Positions 1 to 7,611 of a stretch of DNA of 39,769 nucleotides are shown here, piece after piece. The stretch spans positions 1 to 39,769 of the forward strand of contig NZ_QFAY01000026.1 in NCBI RefSeq assembly GCF_017884005.1. The letters run 5' to 3'. This DNA is from Streptococcus panodentis (GTDB taxonomy: Bacteria > Bacillota > Bacilli > Lactobacillales > Streptococcaceae). Within the stretch, counting starts at the first letter, position 1. The number at the start of each line of letters is the position of its first letter. The translations under genes and the position numbers were made by a program. The notes beneath the pieces were generated by a model, which searched no databases, was not told the origin of the DNA, and saw only the letters and a program-made list of their open reading frames with translations.

Positions 1-5
1 TGCTA

Positions 6-240
6 CTAATTTATCCTTCTAACAACACCAAGAAAGTTAAAATTTTTCTTTTTAACCTTTTTACTGCTGTTTTCTTGGATGGCTAACAAATCTGTATCTG
101 TCACATTGATTTGCCTGAATCAAGTATTTTCAGCTTTCCAAATCTAATTGTTCCTATGGAAAACGATTAGGTCTATCCCTATAGGCTGATTCTGCTAATG
201 AAGCATATATATCATTAAAATTTTTCAAATTCCAATTAGG
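6..240 (-). pseudogene. Decayed coding remnant, N-terminal part of an unidentified protein
   Basis: Reading the minus strand directly after the stop of the 236-670 gene gives a protein-like stretch, NDIYASLAESAYRDRPNRFP. It is cut by a TAG at 154-156 and then continues as EQLDLES to a TGA at 130-132. A second frame carries INVTDTDLLAIQE and ends at a TAG at 6-8. The two stops and the frame change mark a dead gene, probably with an internal deletion because the remnant is so short. The stretch resembles the start of secreted lipase-like proteins seen beside small immunity-like genes in streptococci; that is only an impression. Its first bases resemble those after the 793-1227 gene, so it belongs to the same duplicated unit. 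Confidence 0.4.
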
Positions 241-670
241 CAATCGGTTCACCTACGATACTTATGTAATCACCCATAATCATTTCTTCAAGATCTACAC
301 TTTCATCATCATTAATTGGGATATCCACTCCCCACCCTGATTCTTCAATATTATTTATACGCCCAAAAACATTAATATAATACTCTGGATTTGTAAGACC
401 GCCATCACTCCATTGCGTCTGATCCCAATCAATCTGAACTGATTCAATTTTTGGACTTTGTGCTTTTACAAAATCGATGATTTCCTGCTCATGTTCTTTG
501 AGATAAGCAAGCTGTTGTTGCCTGATGGCTTCTTTGTTGCCTTTTTTTGATGTAGATATGATTGTCTTCTCCTCATGATTTCTTTTTTGACTTATGATAT
601 ATCCTCCTAGACTTGCGAACGCTAGGATGGGTAAGACTATAGCAATGGCTGCTTTCGTTCGTTTTTTCAT
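236..670 (-). CDS. Small membrane-anchored protein, tandem paralog 1
   Basis: A 144-residue protein of unknown function. It has a Lys/Arg-rich start, one hydrophobic segment at about residues 6-26, a charged linker, and an extracytoplasmic domain with the motifs YLKEHEQEIIDFVKAQSP and IDWDQTQWSDGG. The ATG at 670 is chosen over an upstream in-frame ATG at 703 because AAGGAG lies just before it. There is no lipobox cysteine. It is very similar to the neighbour at 793-1227, differing mainly in the linker and the last 20 residues. Tandem copies of small anchored proteins next to remnants of larger genes are typical of immunity proteins, which is an inference here. The family was not identified. 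Confidence 0.8.
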   Translation of the reverse strand: MKKRTKAAIAIVLPILAFASLGGYIISQKRNHEEKTIISTSKKGNKEAIRQQQLAYLKEHEQEIIDFVKAQSPKIESVQIDWDQTQWSDGGLTNPEYYINVFGRINNIEESGWGVDIPINDDESVDLEEMIMGDYISIVGEPIA

Positions 671-687
671 AGTATCTCCTTGGAATG

Positions 688-795
688 TTTTATTATGGTA
701 CAATTGATTTTTCGTCTAACAACACATAGTAGGCCATTGCAGCCTATTTTTTATCCTCTAACTGATTGTCATTATCAAGATTATAATTCCAATTA
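688..795 (-). pseudogene. Fused remnant of a deleted gene between the two paralogs
   Basis: Between the paralogs the minus strand reads NWNYNLDNDNQLEDKK, a stop, then AAMAYYVLLDEKSIVP and two stops. The first half matches at DNA level the start of the remnant after paralog 1 (TAATTGGAATT, then TAATGA). The second half matches the end of the fragment upstream of paralog 2 (TGTGTTGT, then GA.GAA.AATCA). The simplest reading is that a whole gene once stood here, between its repeated neighbours, and lost nearly all of its interior. Confidence 0.4.
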
Positions 796-1227
796 GCCAA
801 TTGGTTCACCCCTTATCGTAGGTTCGTGGAGCATAAACATTCCTCCCATATCCATTGATTCATCATCATTAATTGGGATATCTACTCCCCAACCCGATTC
901 TTCAATATGATTAATACGTCCATAAACATTCATATAATATTCAGGAGTTGTAAGTCCACCATCACTCCATTGCGTCTGATCCCAATCAATCTGAACTGAT
1001 TCAACCTTTGGACTTTGGGCTTTTACAAAATCGATGATTTCCTGCTCATGTTCTTTGAGATAAGCGAGCTGTTTTTGCTTGATAGCTTCCTTGTCATCTC
1101 TTTTTGACGATGACGTGATTGTCTTTTCCTGATGGTTTCTTTTCTGACTCATGATATATCCTCCTAGACTTGCGAGCGCTAGGATGGATAAGACTATAGC
1201 AATGACTGCTTTCGTTCGTTTTTTCAT
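793..1227 (-). CDS. Small membrane-anchored protein, tandem paralog 2
   Basis: A 144-residue protein closely similar to the 236-670 product: the same positively charged start MKKRTKA, one membrane segment at about residues 6-26, then YLKEHEQEIIDFVKAQSP and IDWDQTQWSDGG. The C-terminal tail differs (DESMDMGGMFMLHEP against DESVDLEEMIMGDY), which suggests that this end has diverged in specificity. The open frame runs upstream to 1359, but the ATG at 1227 has an AAGGAG site and the same context as paralog 1, so the upstream 44 codons belong to a different, broken gene. Function unknown; an immunity role is inferred from the arrangement only. Confidence 0.8.
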   Translation of the reverse strand: MKKRTKAVIAIVLSILALASLGGYIMSQKRNHQEKTITSSSKRDDKEAIKQKQLAYLKEHEQEIIDFVKAQSPKVESVQIDWDQTQWSDGGLTTPEYYMNVYGRINHIEESGWGVDIPINDDESMDMGGMFMLHEPTIRGEPIG

Positions 1228-1428
1228 AGTATCTCCTTGGAATGTTTTATTCATGATTTCTTCATCCGACAACACACTCTTGCACCTTCTTACGTGGACC
1301 AGCTCATCAGGAGTGATTCGTTGATAGATGTCAGAGCGGACTTGATCAAGCTGCAGCATACTGAGTTGAAGATAGCGGCGTTTGGCTGTATAAAAGAAAT
1401 ACCCATTTGGTTTTCTCTGCTTTTTTCT
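1228..1428 (-). pseudogene. C-terminal fragment of a lost gene upstream of paralog 2
   Basis: The minus strand is open from 1428 (after a TAA at 1429-1431) and reads NGYFFYTAKRRYLQLS, then RSDIYQRITPDELVHVRRCK and SVLSDEE, running in frame into paralog 2. It has normal protein character but no start and no ribosome-binding site. Its last residues match the remnant between the paralogs. I read it as the tail of a gene that preceded each paralog. The family is unknown. Confidence 0.4.
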
Positions 1429-1453
1429 TTACTTGCAGTGTAGACCAAATGGG
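1402..1453 (-). terminator. Possible intrinsic terminator after the ABC exporter pair
   Basis: A perfect 10-bp inverted repeat, CCCATTTGGT at 1402-1411 and ACCAAATGGG at 1444-1453, encloses a 32-base loop. On the minus strand it is followed by TATTTCTTTT and lies about 95 bases after the permease stop. The loop is long and the T-tract broken, so strength is uncertain. On the plus strand CTTTTTT follows the stem. Confidence 0.4.
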
Positions 1454-1546
1454 CTTTTTTGTGAAACAGCATCAGCTGGCAGCAGGGATAGGCTTTGTCT
1501 ATGCCGTCTTTGAAGCTGACATTATAAAGGTCATTGATAAAAGCTA

Positions 1547-2761
1547 TTACTTATGAGTCAGCGCCTTCTTGAAGCTTTTTATGAAGCCGATATCATCCGT
1601 TTGCAGAATCAATCCTGCATAGATACGGCCGATATACCAAGCCATAGCGAGCGTAAATGCCAGTAATACTGCGAATGAAATAAGTGCTTCGATATTACTG
1701 GCATAGCCATTAATCAGACGCTGGGGCATAAAGAAGGTTGACAGGAAGGGCAGATAGGAGCCAACCTTCAAAATCACCGTGTCGGTCTGCCCCAAGGACA
1801 TGGAGCCAAACAAGCCCAGCATCACAAGGAAGATAATAGGCTGCGTTGCTTTTTGGGCATCTTCTATCCGAACCACCAGCGAGCCGCAGAAAGCGGATAA
1901 AATAACATAGGCACAGACCCCGAGCACCGCAAAAGCAATGGTCGCCGGAGAGAAAATCGTGCCCAGCTGGCTGATAGTTTCTGGATTCTCATCTAAAAAT
2001 TTTCTGATCAAGTCGATATTTGACCCAAGGGCAACCAAAGCGAAACCGCCCAGTATATAGATAGAAAAATGTGTCACGATGACTCCCAGAATCCCCAGCA
2101 AACGGCCGTAGAAATATTGGGAAGCTTTAATGCTGGAGAAAATGACTTCCATAATCTTCGTTCCCTTTTCATTGGCGATATCTTGGGCAGTGCTGGCCGA
2201 ATAAGTCAATAAAATCATATAAATCAGCATGGAAATAATGAAAAAGCCAATCTTTTGAAGCGATTTCTTCTGCTCTTTTGCTTCATTGATCTTTTCAGAA
2301 AACTGGGGTTCACGATTGAGAGCTGCCTGCTGTTCACTTGACAGCTTGGCTTGACTGACATTGATAGTCGTCTGTAGCTGTTGAAGGGTTTGGAGCAGAG
2401 CAAGTTTATCTTCCTGCTTCATGTCGCCTTCACCATGATAAACAGCCTTGATCTGCCCATTTTCCGACTCAATGGCCACATAGCCAAGGATTTTCTCCTC
2501 TTTTATCGCTTTTTTAGCAGCTGCTTCATCCTTATAGGTTTGGGTAAAATTCTCCTCCATCGCAAAGCCATCTAAAAGACTTGCTTCACTGGATACCAGA
2601 GCAATCTTATCTGCTTGCCTGCCTGCAGTTGCTCCCTGTATATAGCCCAGTCCAATGCTTAGCCCCAGCATCAGAAAGGGAGCCAGCACCATGACCACAA
2701 AGGACCATGATTTGACATGGCGCAGGTAAGTTTCTTTTGTGACAATCCATATTTGCTTCAT
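1547..2761 (-). CDS. ABC-2 type transporter permease (NatB/YhaP-like)
   Basis: A 404-residue membrane protein. One N-terminal membrane helix (about residues 20-45) is followed by a roughly 130-residue extracytoplasmic domain rich in charged residues and glutamine, then five or six further helices from about residue 170 to 385. This topology, a large outside domain after helix 1, is typical of NatB/YhaP ABC-2 permeases that export ions, peptides or drugs. It overlaps the ATPase gene by four bases (ATGA at 2758-2761), so the two are translationally coupled and should form one exporter. The substrate cannot be read from the sequence. Confidence 0.85.
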   Translation of the reverse strand: MKQIWIVTKETYLRHVKSWSFVVMVLAPFLMLGLSIGLGYIQGATAGRQADKIALVSSEASLLDGFAMEENFTQTYKDEAAAKKAIKEEKILGYVAIESENGQIKAVYHGEGDMKQEDKLALLQTLQQLQTTINVSQAKLSSEQQAALNREPQFSEKINEAKEQKKSLQKIGFFIISMLIYMILLTYSASTAQDIANEKGTKIMEVIFSSIKASQYFYGRLLGILGVIVTHFSIYILGGFALVALGSNIDLIRKFLDENPETISQLGTIFSPATIAFAVLGVCAYVILSAFCGSLVVRIEDAQKATQPIIFLVMLGLFGSMSLGQTDTVILKVGSYLPFLSTFFMPQRLINGYASNIEALISFAVLLAFTLAMAWYIGRIYAGLILQTDDIGFIKSFKKALTHK

Positions 2762-3651
2762 ACTTCCACCCCTGATTCTAGTCTAAAGATTTCATCAATG
2801 GTTGGTGCCTGCTGATCAAAAGTTGCAATGTACTGTCCCTTGGTAAGCAAATCAAACAGCTCAGCACCAGCCGCCTCGTCATCCAATACCAAGCGCCAGA
2901 TTCCCCTCTTGGTGAAACTGACCTTGGTCACATGCGGCAGGGCTTCCAGCTCAGCCTGGGAAAGGCCGCTGGAAATAAATAAACGGGTCCTTCCGTACTG
3001 GTTGCGGACTTCCTGAACAGGTCCGTTGACAACCACTTCTCCATCCCGAATCATCACCACCGTATCGCACAGCTCCTCTACATTGGTCATGACATGATCC
3101 GAAAAGATAATGGTCGCGCCGCGCTCTTTCTCCTCAAAAATGACCTGCTTCAAAAGTTCGGTATTGACAGGATCTAAGCCGCTGAAAGGCTCATCCAGAA
3201 TAATCAGGTCGGGCTCATGCAAGAGGGTGATAATCAGCTGGATTTTTTGCTGATTCCCTTTTGACAGGCTTTTGATCTTATCTGTCAGCTTCCCCTTGAC
3301 CTGAAGGCGCTCCATCCAGACAGGAAGCTTTTCCTTTACGGCTGCACTGGAAACACCTTTCAGGTTCGCCAAATAGCGGACCTGCTCATAAACAGTGAGC
3401 TTGGGCATGAGACTGCGCTCTTCCGGCAGATAGCCTATCCGACGATAGGTCTCCTGAACAATCTCCTGACCATCAAAGGTAATGGTCCCAGTATAGTCAA
3501 GAAAACGCAAAATACTGTGAAAGATGGTCGTTTTCCCAGCTCCGTTCTTCCCAATCAAGCCTAAAATCTGTCCCGACTTTGCTTCAAAGTCTACAGCAAA
3601 TAAAACCTGCTTGGAACCAAAGCTTTTTTGCAAATTTTGAATTCGTAACAT
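2758..3651 (-). CDS. ABC transporter ATP-binding protein (NatA/YhaQ-like)
   Basis: A 297-residue ATPase. Walker A is GKNGAGKTT near residue 36, the signature is LSKGNQQKI near 130, Walker B is LIILDEPFSGLDP near 150, and the switch histidine is in FSDHVM. About 80 C-terminal residues form the accessory domain common in drug- and sodium-export ATPases of the DrrA/NatA group. A good ribosome-binding site (AAGGAGG) precedes the ATG at 3651. It is the first gene of a two-gene operon with the permease at 1547-2761. Confidence 0.9.
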   Translation of the reverse strand: MLRIQNLQKSFGSKQVLFAVDFEAKSGQILGLIGKNGAGKTTIFHSILRFLDYTGTITFDGQEIVQETYRRIGYLPEERSLMPKLTVYEQVRYLANLKGVSSAAVKEKLPVWMERLQVKGKLTDKIKSLSKGNQQKIQLIITLLHEPDLIILDEPFSGLDPVNTELLKQVIFEEKERGATIIFSDHVMTNVEELCDTVVMIRDGEVVVNGPVQEVRNQYGRTRLFISSGLSQAELEALPHVTKVSFTKRGIWRLVLDDEAAGAELFDLLTKGQYIATFDQQAPTIDEIFRLESGVEV

Positions 3652-3680
3652 TGCTCGCCTCCTTGATGTTTTTCTGTTTT

Positions 3681-3709
3681 ATTATACCACTTTTAAAAAC
3701 AGGAGAAAA
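3681..3709 (-). promoter_or_regulatory. Promoter of the ABC exporter operon
   Basis: On the minus strand TATAAT (3681-3686) is preceded by TGG, making an extended -10. The best -35 at 17 bp spacing is TTTTCT (3704-3709), which is weak. It lies about 30 bases before the ATPase start. Confidence 0.6.
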
Positions 3710-3759
3710 TGGAATCAAGAAAAATAATTAACAAAGCCTCCTCCATTTTCAGCTTTAAA

Positions 3760-4374
3760 CTAAACACAGCTTGCTAACAGCTTTTCTGACTCTGCCTGAC
3801 CTATCGTGTCACCAGCCTGTTTAAACAGTCTGATAGCAGCAGCAAAGTTACATCTTGCTGCTTGGCCCTTCCCAATGGCCTGATTCATTTCGCCCAAGCC
3901 CCGATAAGCACAGGCTTGATTGATGAGCTCATCCGTTTCTAAAGCATAGGTCAAAGCCTGCTGCAACAGCTTTTCTGCCTGATTTGTCTGCCCCAACTTA
4001 AGCTTGATATAGCCCTGCTCATAGAGATTGACTGACTGGCGATAATGGTCTTCAGGGAAATGACGGGCCAAAAAGGCAGCTTCCTTTTCAATCCACTCCA
4101 AGGCCTGCAAAAAATCTCCAGCTGATCTAGCGACATAGCCCAGCTGATGGTAGGCCACGTGTTCATTTTCCTTATCTGATTGGGCCTGAGCCCTGGCCAG
4201 ATAGGTCTGCAAGGTCTTCGCAGCTCGGCTGAAATCCTTTGCTTCCACCGCCAGATAGGCCCGCAGATGGAGGCTGCTGAAGCTCTCTCCTGTCAGTTCG
4301 CCTTCCAGCTTCGCCGCCAGATCCAGATTCCCCTCAAAAAACGCCTGCCAAGCCGCTTTCAACGGCTCATCCAT
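3760..4374 (-). CDS. Tetratricopeptide-repeat-like protein
   Basis: A 204-residue soluble, alanine-rich helical protein. Helix pairs recur about every 35-40 residues, with TPR-like motifs such as AYHQLGYVARSAGDFLQAL, NLYEQGYIKLKLGQTNQAEK and AYRGLGEMNQAIGKGQAA. Such proteins act as protein-binding scaffolds; no catalytic motif is present. The ATG at 4374 (MDEPLKAAW) is preferred because a GAGGAGG site lies seven bases upstream, whereas a GTG five codons earlier overlaps that site. It follows the deaminase gene by 33 bases and may share its transcript. Partner and role unknown. Confidence 0.75.
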   Translation of the reverse strand: MDEPLKAAWQAFFEGNLDLAAKLEGELTGESFSSLHLRAYLAVEAKDFSRAAKTLQTYLARAQAQSDKENEHVAYHQLGYVARSAGDFLQALEWIEKEAAFLARHFPEDHYRQSVNLYEQGYIKLKLGQTNQAEKLLQQALTYALETDELINQACAYRGLGEMNQAIGKGQAARCNFAAAIRLFKQAGDTIGQAESEKLLASCV

Positions 4375-4407
4375 TCGCTGCCTCCTCACCCATTCAAAGC
4401 CATCCGC

Positions 4408-4875
4408 CTAAACCAAATCCGTCTGGGCAATGGCCTTCTTAACATCGTCCAGCGGCAGATGGACGAGCTCTACTTCCTTCTCCCTATAGAGATACTGGGC
4501 ATAGTCGTCAATCCGGTACTGGTTGATATAGACCACCCGCTTGCAGCCGACCTGCAGCAGCTGCTTGGTACAGTTGAGACAGGGGAAATGGGTCACATAA
4601 GCCGTAAAACCCTTGGGAACACCCCGCTCAGCCCCCTGCAGGATGGCATTGACCTCCGCATGCAGAGTCCGGACACAGTGGCCGTCAATGACCAGACAGT
4701 CGTGGTCAATACAGTGCTCCGTCCCAGACACCGATCCATTGTAACCGGTCGAAATGACCTTATTATCCTTGACCAAAACCGCTCCGACTTTGGCCCGCTT
4801 ACAGGTCGACCGATTGGCAATCAAAAGGGCCTGCGCCGCAAAATACTCATCCCAAGCTAAACGATTTGTTGACAT
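4408..4875 (-). CDS. comEB: Deoxycytidylate (dCMP) deaminase, ComEB type
   Basis: A 155-residue zinc-dependent enzyme that converts dCMP to dUMP for thymidylate synthesis. The active-site HAEVNAI (His and catalytic Glu) and the zinc-binding PCLNCTK are both visible, and the N-terminal half has the usual VGAVLVKDNKVISTGYNG. The ATG at 4875 has GGAG six bases before it. An in-frame ATG at 4893 lies upstream of that site and further open frame runs back into the rplT terminator, so both are rejected. The comEB name follows the Bacillus competence locus; the gene does not sit with comEA/comEC here. Confidence 0.9.
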   Translation of the reverse strand: MSTNRLAWDEYFAAQALLIANRSTCKRAKVGAVLVKDNKVISTGYNGSVSGTEHCIDHDCLVIDGHCVRTLHAEVNAILQGAERGVPKGFTAYVTHFPCLNCTKQLLQVGCKRVVYINQYRIDDYAQYLYREKEVELVHLPLDDVKKAIAQTDLV

Positions 4876-4902
4876 AGTTGCTCCAATCTGCATATTTTCT
4901 CT

Positions 4903-4931
4903 ATTATACCCTAAATAGTCTGTTTTCTCTA
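4903..4931 (-). promoter_or_regulatory. Promoter of the dCMP deaminase gene
   Basis: TATAAT (minus strand, 4903-4908) lies 28 bases before the deaminase ATG, in AT-rich sequence after the rplT terminator. No good -35 is visible, so only the -10 is well supported. Confidence 0.5.
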
Positions 4932-5001
4932 GCCTTATCGCAGACTTGTTCGGAAACTTCCTCTTGGCCTTGAGCAGCCGGCTCGCAGCTTCCAGCAAAG
5001 C

Positions 5002-5031
5002 AAAAAAGAACCGAGGAAATCCCCAGTTCTT
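5002..5031 (-). terminator. Intrinsic terminator of the infC-rpmI-rplT operon
   Basis: On the minus strand AAGAACTGGGG, loop ATTT, CCTCGGTTCTT, then a T-run (stem arms 5021-5031 and 5006-5016). It starts eight bases after the rplT stop: a classic strong Rho-independent terminator. Confidence 0.9.
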
Positions 5032-5038
5032 ATCTTGC

Positions 5039-5398
5039 TTATTTGCCAAGTTTTGCTTTCGCTGCATCTGCAAGCGCTGTGAAAGCTGCTGCATCATTGA
5101 CAGCCAAGTCAGCCAGCATCTTCCGGTTGACTTCGATTTCAGCCAATTTCAGACCATGCATGAGCTGTGAGTATGACAGGCCGTTGAGACGAGCTGCTGC
5201 ATTGATACGCGTGATCCACAATTTACGGAAATCGCGTTTCTTTTGACGGCGGTCACGGTATGCATAGTAGTAAGAGTTCATTACTTGCTCTTTTGCAGTA
5301 CGGAACAGGATGTGTTTTGCTCCATAGTAACCTTTAGCTAATTTCAAAATACGTTTACGACGTTTGCGTGATACAACGCCACCTTTAACACGTGCCAT
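5039..5398 (-). CDS. rplT: 50S ribosomal protein L20
   Basis: A 119-residue basic protein, full length for L20, starting [20 protein letters not shown] and containing [20 protein letters not shown] and [16 protein letters not shown]20 binds 23S rRNA early in 50S assembly, and in Firmicutes it can repress its own operon through the infC leader. It is the last gene of infC-rpmI-rplT and is followed at once by a strong terminator. GGAGG lies nine bases before the ATG. Confidence 0.98.
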
Positions 5399-5446
5399 TT
5401 ATATATTTCCTCCAATATTTCCTAGAATAAATCGATACCCAATCTC

Positions 5447-5647
5447 TTATTTCAGACCGGTAAGCATTGCCTTGATACGCTTGAAATCTCCTGCAGACAC
5501 CAAAGCTGCTTTGCGAAGATGACGGCGCTGTTTCTTTGTTTTTCCGTGGAAACGGTGAGAAGTGTAAGCACGGAAACGCTTCAATCCACCAGAACCTGTA
5601 CGTTTGAAACGTTTTGCTGATGCGCGGTGTGTTTTTTGTTTTGGCAT
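5447..5647 (-). CDS. rpmI: 50S ribosomal protein L35
   Basis: A 66-residue very basic protein matching L35 in length and sequence: [20 protein letters not shown] at the start, then [15 protein letters not shown]. It is a structural component of the large ribosomal subunit. It sits between infC and rplT, the conserved bacterial order, with AAGGAG before the ATG. Confidence 0.98.
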   Translation of the reverse strand: MPKQKTHRASAKRFKRTGSGGLKRFRAYTSHRFHGKTKKQRRHLRKAALVSAGDFKRIKAMLTGLK

Positions 5648-5682
5648 AATCTTTTTCTCCTTTTTTCTATCTTTTCGACAGT

Positions 5683-6204
5683 CTATTTTTTGTCCGGAAT
5701 CGGCGCCATTTGCATGAACATCTGACGTCCATCCATCTTAGGCTTTTGCTCAATAACAGCAACATCCTGAGTCGCCTGAGCAAAGTCTGCTAAAACCTTA
5801 GCCCCGATTTCCTTGTGGGTAATCATCCGCCCCTTGAAGCGAATGGATACCTTCACCTTATTTCCTTTTTCAAGGAACTTGCGTGCGTTACGAAGTTTGG
5901 TCTCAAAGTCTCCCTTGTCAATGGTTGGGCTCAGACGCACTTCTTTCACAGTGACAACGCTTTGTTTCTTGCGCTGCTCTTTTTGTTTTTTCTGATACTC
6001 AAATTTGAACTTGCCATAGTCCATAATCTTCGCAACAGGTGGTTTAGCTTGTGGCTGAATCAGGACTAAATCAACATTCGCTTCGTCAGCCAGAGCCTGC
6101 GCTTCACTAAGCGGTTTAATCCCTAATTGTTCGCCGTCAAGACCGATCAAGCGAACTTCACGCACACGAATTTCATCATTGATGAATAAGTCTTGTTTTG
6201 CTAT
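5683..6204 (-). CDS. infC: Translation initiation factor IF-3, probable AUA start
   Basis: IF-3 binds the 30S subunit, blocks premature 50S joining and proofreads the start codon. Visible are the N-terminal domain ([17 protein letters not shown]), the lysine-rich linker ([12 protein letters not shown]) and the C-terminal domain ([36 protein letters not shown]). The start is unusual. The only good ribosome-binding site, GAGGTGA, leaves eight bases between GAGG and an ATA at 6204. That start gives 173 residues, the length of Bacillus IF-3. The GTG at 6213 lies inside the ribosome-binding site itself and would give 176 residues. Rare infC start codons (AUU in E. coli) allow IF-3 to control its own synthesis. 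Confidence 0.9.
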   Translation of the reverse strand: MAKQDLFINDEIRVREVRLIGLDGEQLGIKPLSEAQALADEANVDLVLIQPQAKPPVAKIMDYGKFKFEYQKKQKEQRKKQSVVTVKEVRLSPTIDKGDFETKLRNARKFLEKGNKVKVSIRFKGRMITHKEIGAKVLADFAQATQDVAVIEQKPKMDGRQMFMQMAPIPDKK

Positions 6205-6213
6205 GGTTTTCAC

Positions 6214-6408
6214 CTCTTTTTTATTTTTTTCTGCCCATGAAAATCCAGCCTCAAGCTGAATCCCAATGGGCATTCGAGAAAAACAAGTGCGGACCTGCTA
6301 ACGCAAATCCGCACTACATGATAATCGTTCATCACTGAAACTTGAATCCTGTAGAGCCAGACAACGTCAGTCGCAAGGCGAGAAGTTCTCACTTCTGCTT
6401 TTCTCAAC
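6214..6408 (-). promoter_or_regulatory. Structured 5' leader of the infC-rpmI-rplT operon
   Basis: About 200 transcribed bases precede infC. In order they hold a hairpin AGAAGT/ACTTCT, a terminator-like hairpin at 6276-6315, and a stem TGCCCAT/ATGGGCA with an inner CAGC/GCTG pair, which closes just before the ribosome-binding site. Firmicute infC operons are known to carry an L20-responsive leader that ends transcription when L20 is in excess; this layout fits that role. The match to the described L20 leader model was not tested. Confidence 0.65.
6276..6315 (-). terminator. Attenuator-like terminator in the infC leader
   Basis: A perfect 8-bp stem, AGTGCGGA with TCCGCACT (minus strand arms 6308-6315 and 6286-6293), has a 14-base loop and is followed by TGTTTTTCT. 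It lies about 95 bases after the predicted transcription start and 70 bases before infC, so it can act as an attenuator. It would also stop read-through from cmk. Confidence 0.75.
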
Positions 6409-6414
6409 TCTACT

Positions 6415-6443
6415 ATCATATCAGGTTTCTGTTTTATTGTCAA
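6415..6443 (-). promoter_or_regulatory. Strong promoter of infC-rpmI-rplT
   Basis: On the minus strand a consensus -35 TTGACA (6438-6443) is separated by exactly 17 bp from TATGAT (6415-6420). The -35 lies inside the last codons of cmk, so infC is transcribed independently of cmk. Confidence 0.85.
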
Positions 6444-7110
6444 TGATTTTTTTCGCTTTTTCTTCAATAAAGGCAACAACCTGAGCAATGCCGACGCCGG
6501 TCGTGTCAAAATGCAGAGCATCTGCTGCCGGTCTCAGCGGCGAAACAGCCCGGTGGCTGTCCTTGTAATCTCGCTCAGCAATCTCCTTTTTCAGGGTCTC
6601 CAAATCAGCCGGAATGCCCTTGGCCAGATTTTCCTTATAACGGCGCTCAGCCCTTTCATCGACTGAAGCCACCAGAAAAATCTTGAGCTCAGCCTCAGGC
6701 AGCACAACCGTGCCAATATCGCGGCCGTCCATGACAATGCCGCCCTCACGCGCAATCTGCTGCTGCAGGGCAACGAGTTTTTCACGAACCGCCGGAATGG
6801 CAGATACCCAGGAGACATTGTTGGTGACTTCATTTTCCCGGATGGGATGGGTCACATCCACATCACCGACAAAGACCAGCTGCTCCCCGTCTTCTGCCCG
6901 GCCAAAACTGACCGAATAGGCGTCCAGCAGCTCCGCAATTTCAGCTGCATCAGCCTCTGTCAGATGATGGCGCAAGGCCAGATAAGCAGCCGCCCGATAC
7001 ATAGCACCGGTATCCAAATAGGTATAGCCAAAATCTTTAGCGATGATCTTGGCCACGGTCGATTTTCCGCTGGATGCCGGTCCGTCAATCGCAATCTGAA
7101 TCTGTTTCAT
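6421..7110 (-). CDS. cmk: Cytidylate kinase
   Basis: A 229-residue enzyme that phosphorylates CMP and dCMP with ATP. The P-loop [12 protein letters not shown] is at residues 10-21, the nucleotide site [10 protein letters not shown] at about 30-40, the conserved [12 protein letters not shown] near 127, and the lid region [10 protein letters not shown] near 160. Length is normal for the long Cmk type. AGGAG precedes the ATG, ten bases after the LysM gene's stop, so the two form an operon. Its last codons contain the infC -35 element. Confidence 0.97.
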   Translation of the reverse strand: MKQIQIAIDGPASSGKSTVAKIIAKDFGYTYLDTGAMYRAAAYLALRHHLTEADAAEIAELLDAYSVSFGRAEDGEQLVFVGDVDVTHPIRENEVTNNVSWVSAIPAVREKLVALQQQIAREGGIVMDGRDIGTVVLPEAELKIFLVASVDERAERRYKENLAKGIPADLETLKKEIAERDYKDSHRAVSPLRPAADALHFDTTGVGIAQVVAFIEEKAKKIIDNKTET

Positions 7111-7119
7111 GCCCCGCTC

Positions 7120-7566
7120 CTACTCAATCTTGACAACATCGCCGGGATTGGCATACCAAGAACCAGTTGACATATGAGATGGATTTAACTGCTCCAGCTT
7201 GGCGATGGAAATACCCGCACGCGCTGCAATCGCGGCTTCTCCTTCACCGGCCTGAACCGTGATGGTTCCTTCAGAAGAGGCTGTCGTATCGTCAGTCTGC
7301 TCTGCTGTCTGGCTGGAAGAGGCCGCTTCACTGCTGGCAGACGAAGCTGCTGACGTACCGTAAAAGCCTTCCATTTGTGCATTTTTATTGCTGCCGCCTG
7401 TTGACAGATAGGTCAAAAAGCAGATGACAGCCACGACCAGCACACAAAAGATAATGGTCAGTACGGTCAGCAGACGATCTGCATTTATGGCACTAAACTT
7501 TTTTGTTCTTTTCAATTTTTCCGCTCCATCATCATAAACATCTTCTTCCCATGGTTCTTTTTCCAT
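7120..7566 (-). CDS. LysM-domain membrane protein (SAG1386/EF1546 type)
   Basis: A 148-residue protein with an acidic cytoplasmic start (EKEPWEEDVYDDG), one membrane helix at about residues 31-55, and a long Ser/Ala/Thr-rich spacer. It ends in a compact LysM-like domain (about residues 100-148, GEGEAAIAARAGISIAKLEQ then NPGDVVKIE). LysM binds GlcNAc-containing glycans, so it is likely a membrane-anchored protein contacting peptidoglycan. This gene type commonly precedes cmk in streptococci. AAGGAGG precedes the ATG. Confidence 0.85.
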   Translation of the reverse strand: MEKEPWEEDVYDDGAEKLKRTKKFSAINADRLLTVLTIIFCVLVVAVICFLTYLSTGGSNKNAQMEGFYGTSAASSASSEAASSSQTAEQTDDTTASSEGTITVQAGEGEAAIAARAGISIAKLEQLNPSHMSTGSWYANPGDVVKIE

Positions 7567-7576
7567 GACTTCCTCC

Positions 7577-7605
7577 TTGAGTTTTTCTTAAAATCTTATT
7601 ACAAT
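7577..7605 (+). promoter_or_regulatory. Promoter of the ferredoxin gene, abutting the start codon
   Basis: TTGAGT (7577-7582), 17 bp, TACAAT (7600-7605) on the plus strand. The -10 is directly followed by ATGAGTATG, so the expected transcription start falls at or next to the second ATG (7612). No ribosome-binding site is present on this strand. It shares a 39-bp gap with the divergent LysM gene. Confidence 0.65.
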
Positions 7606-7611
7606 ATGAGT

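Noticed and set aside
1237..1472. Short open frames on both strands beside paralog 2
   Set aside because: No starts with ribosome-binding sites; they cross the inverted repeat at 1402-1453. Only one frame here shows protein character, and it is listed as a remnant.
4180..4860. 226-codon plus-strand open frame opposite the dCMP deaminase and TPR-like genes
   Set aside because: It spans two real minus-strand genes and the gap between them and has no protein motif.
6205..6273. Longer IF-3 starts, including the ATG at 6273
   Set aside because: The added residues come from the leader hairpin region, are not IF-3-like, and lack a ribosome-binding site.
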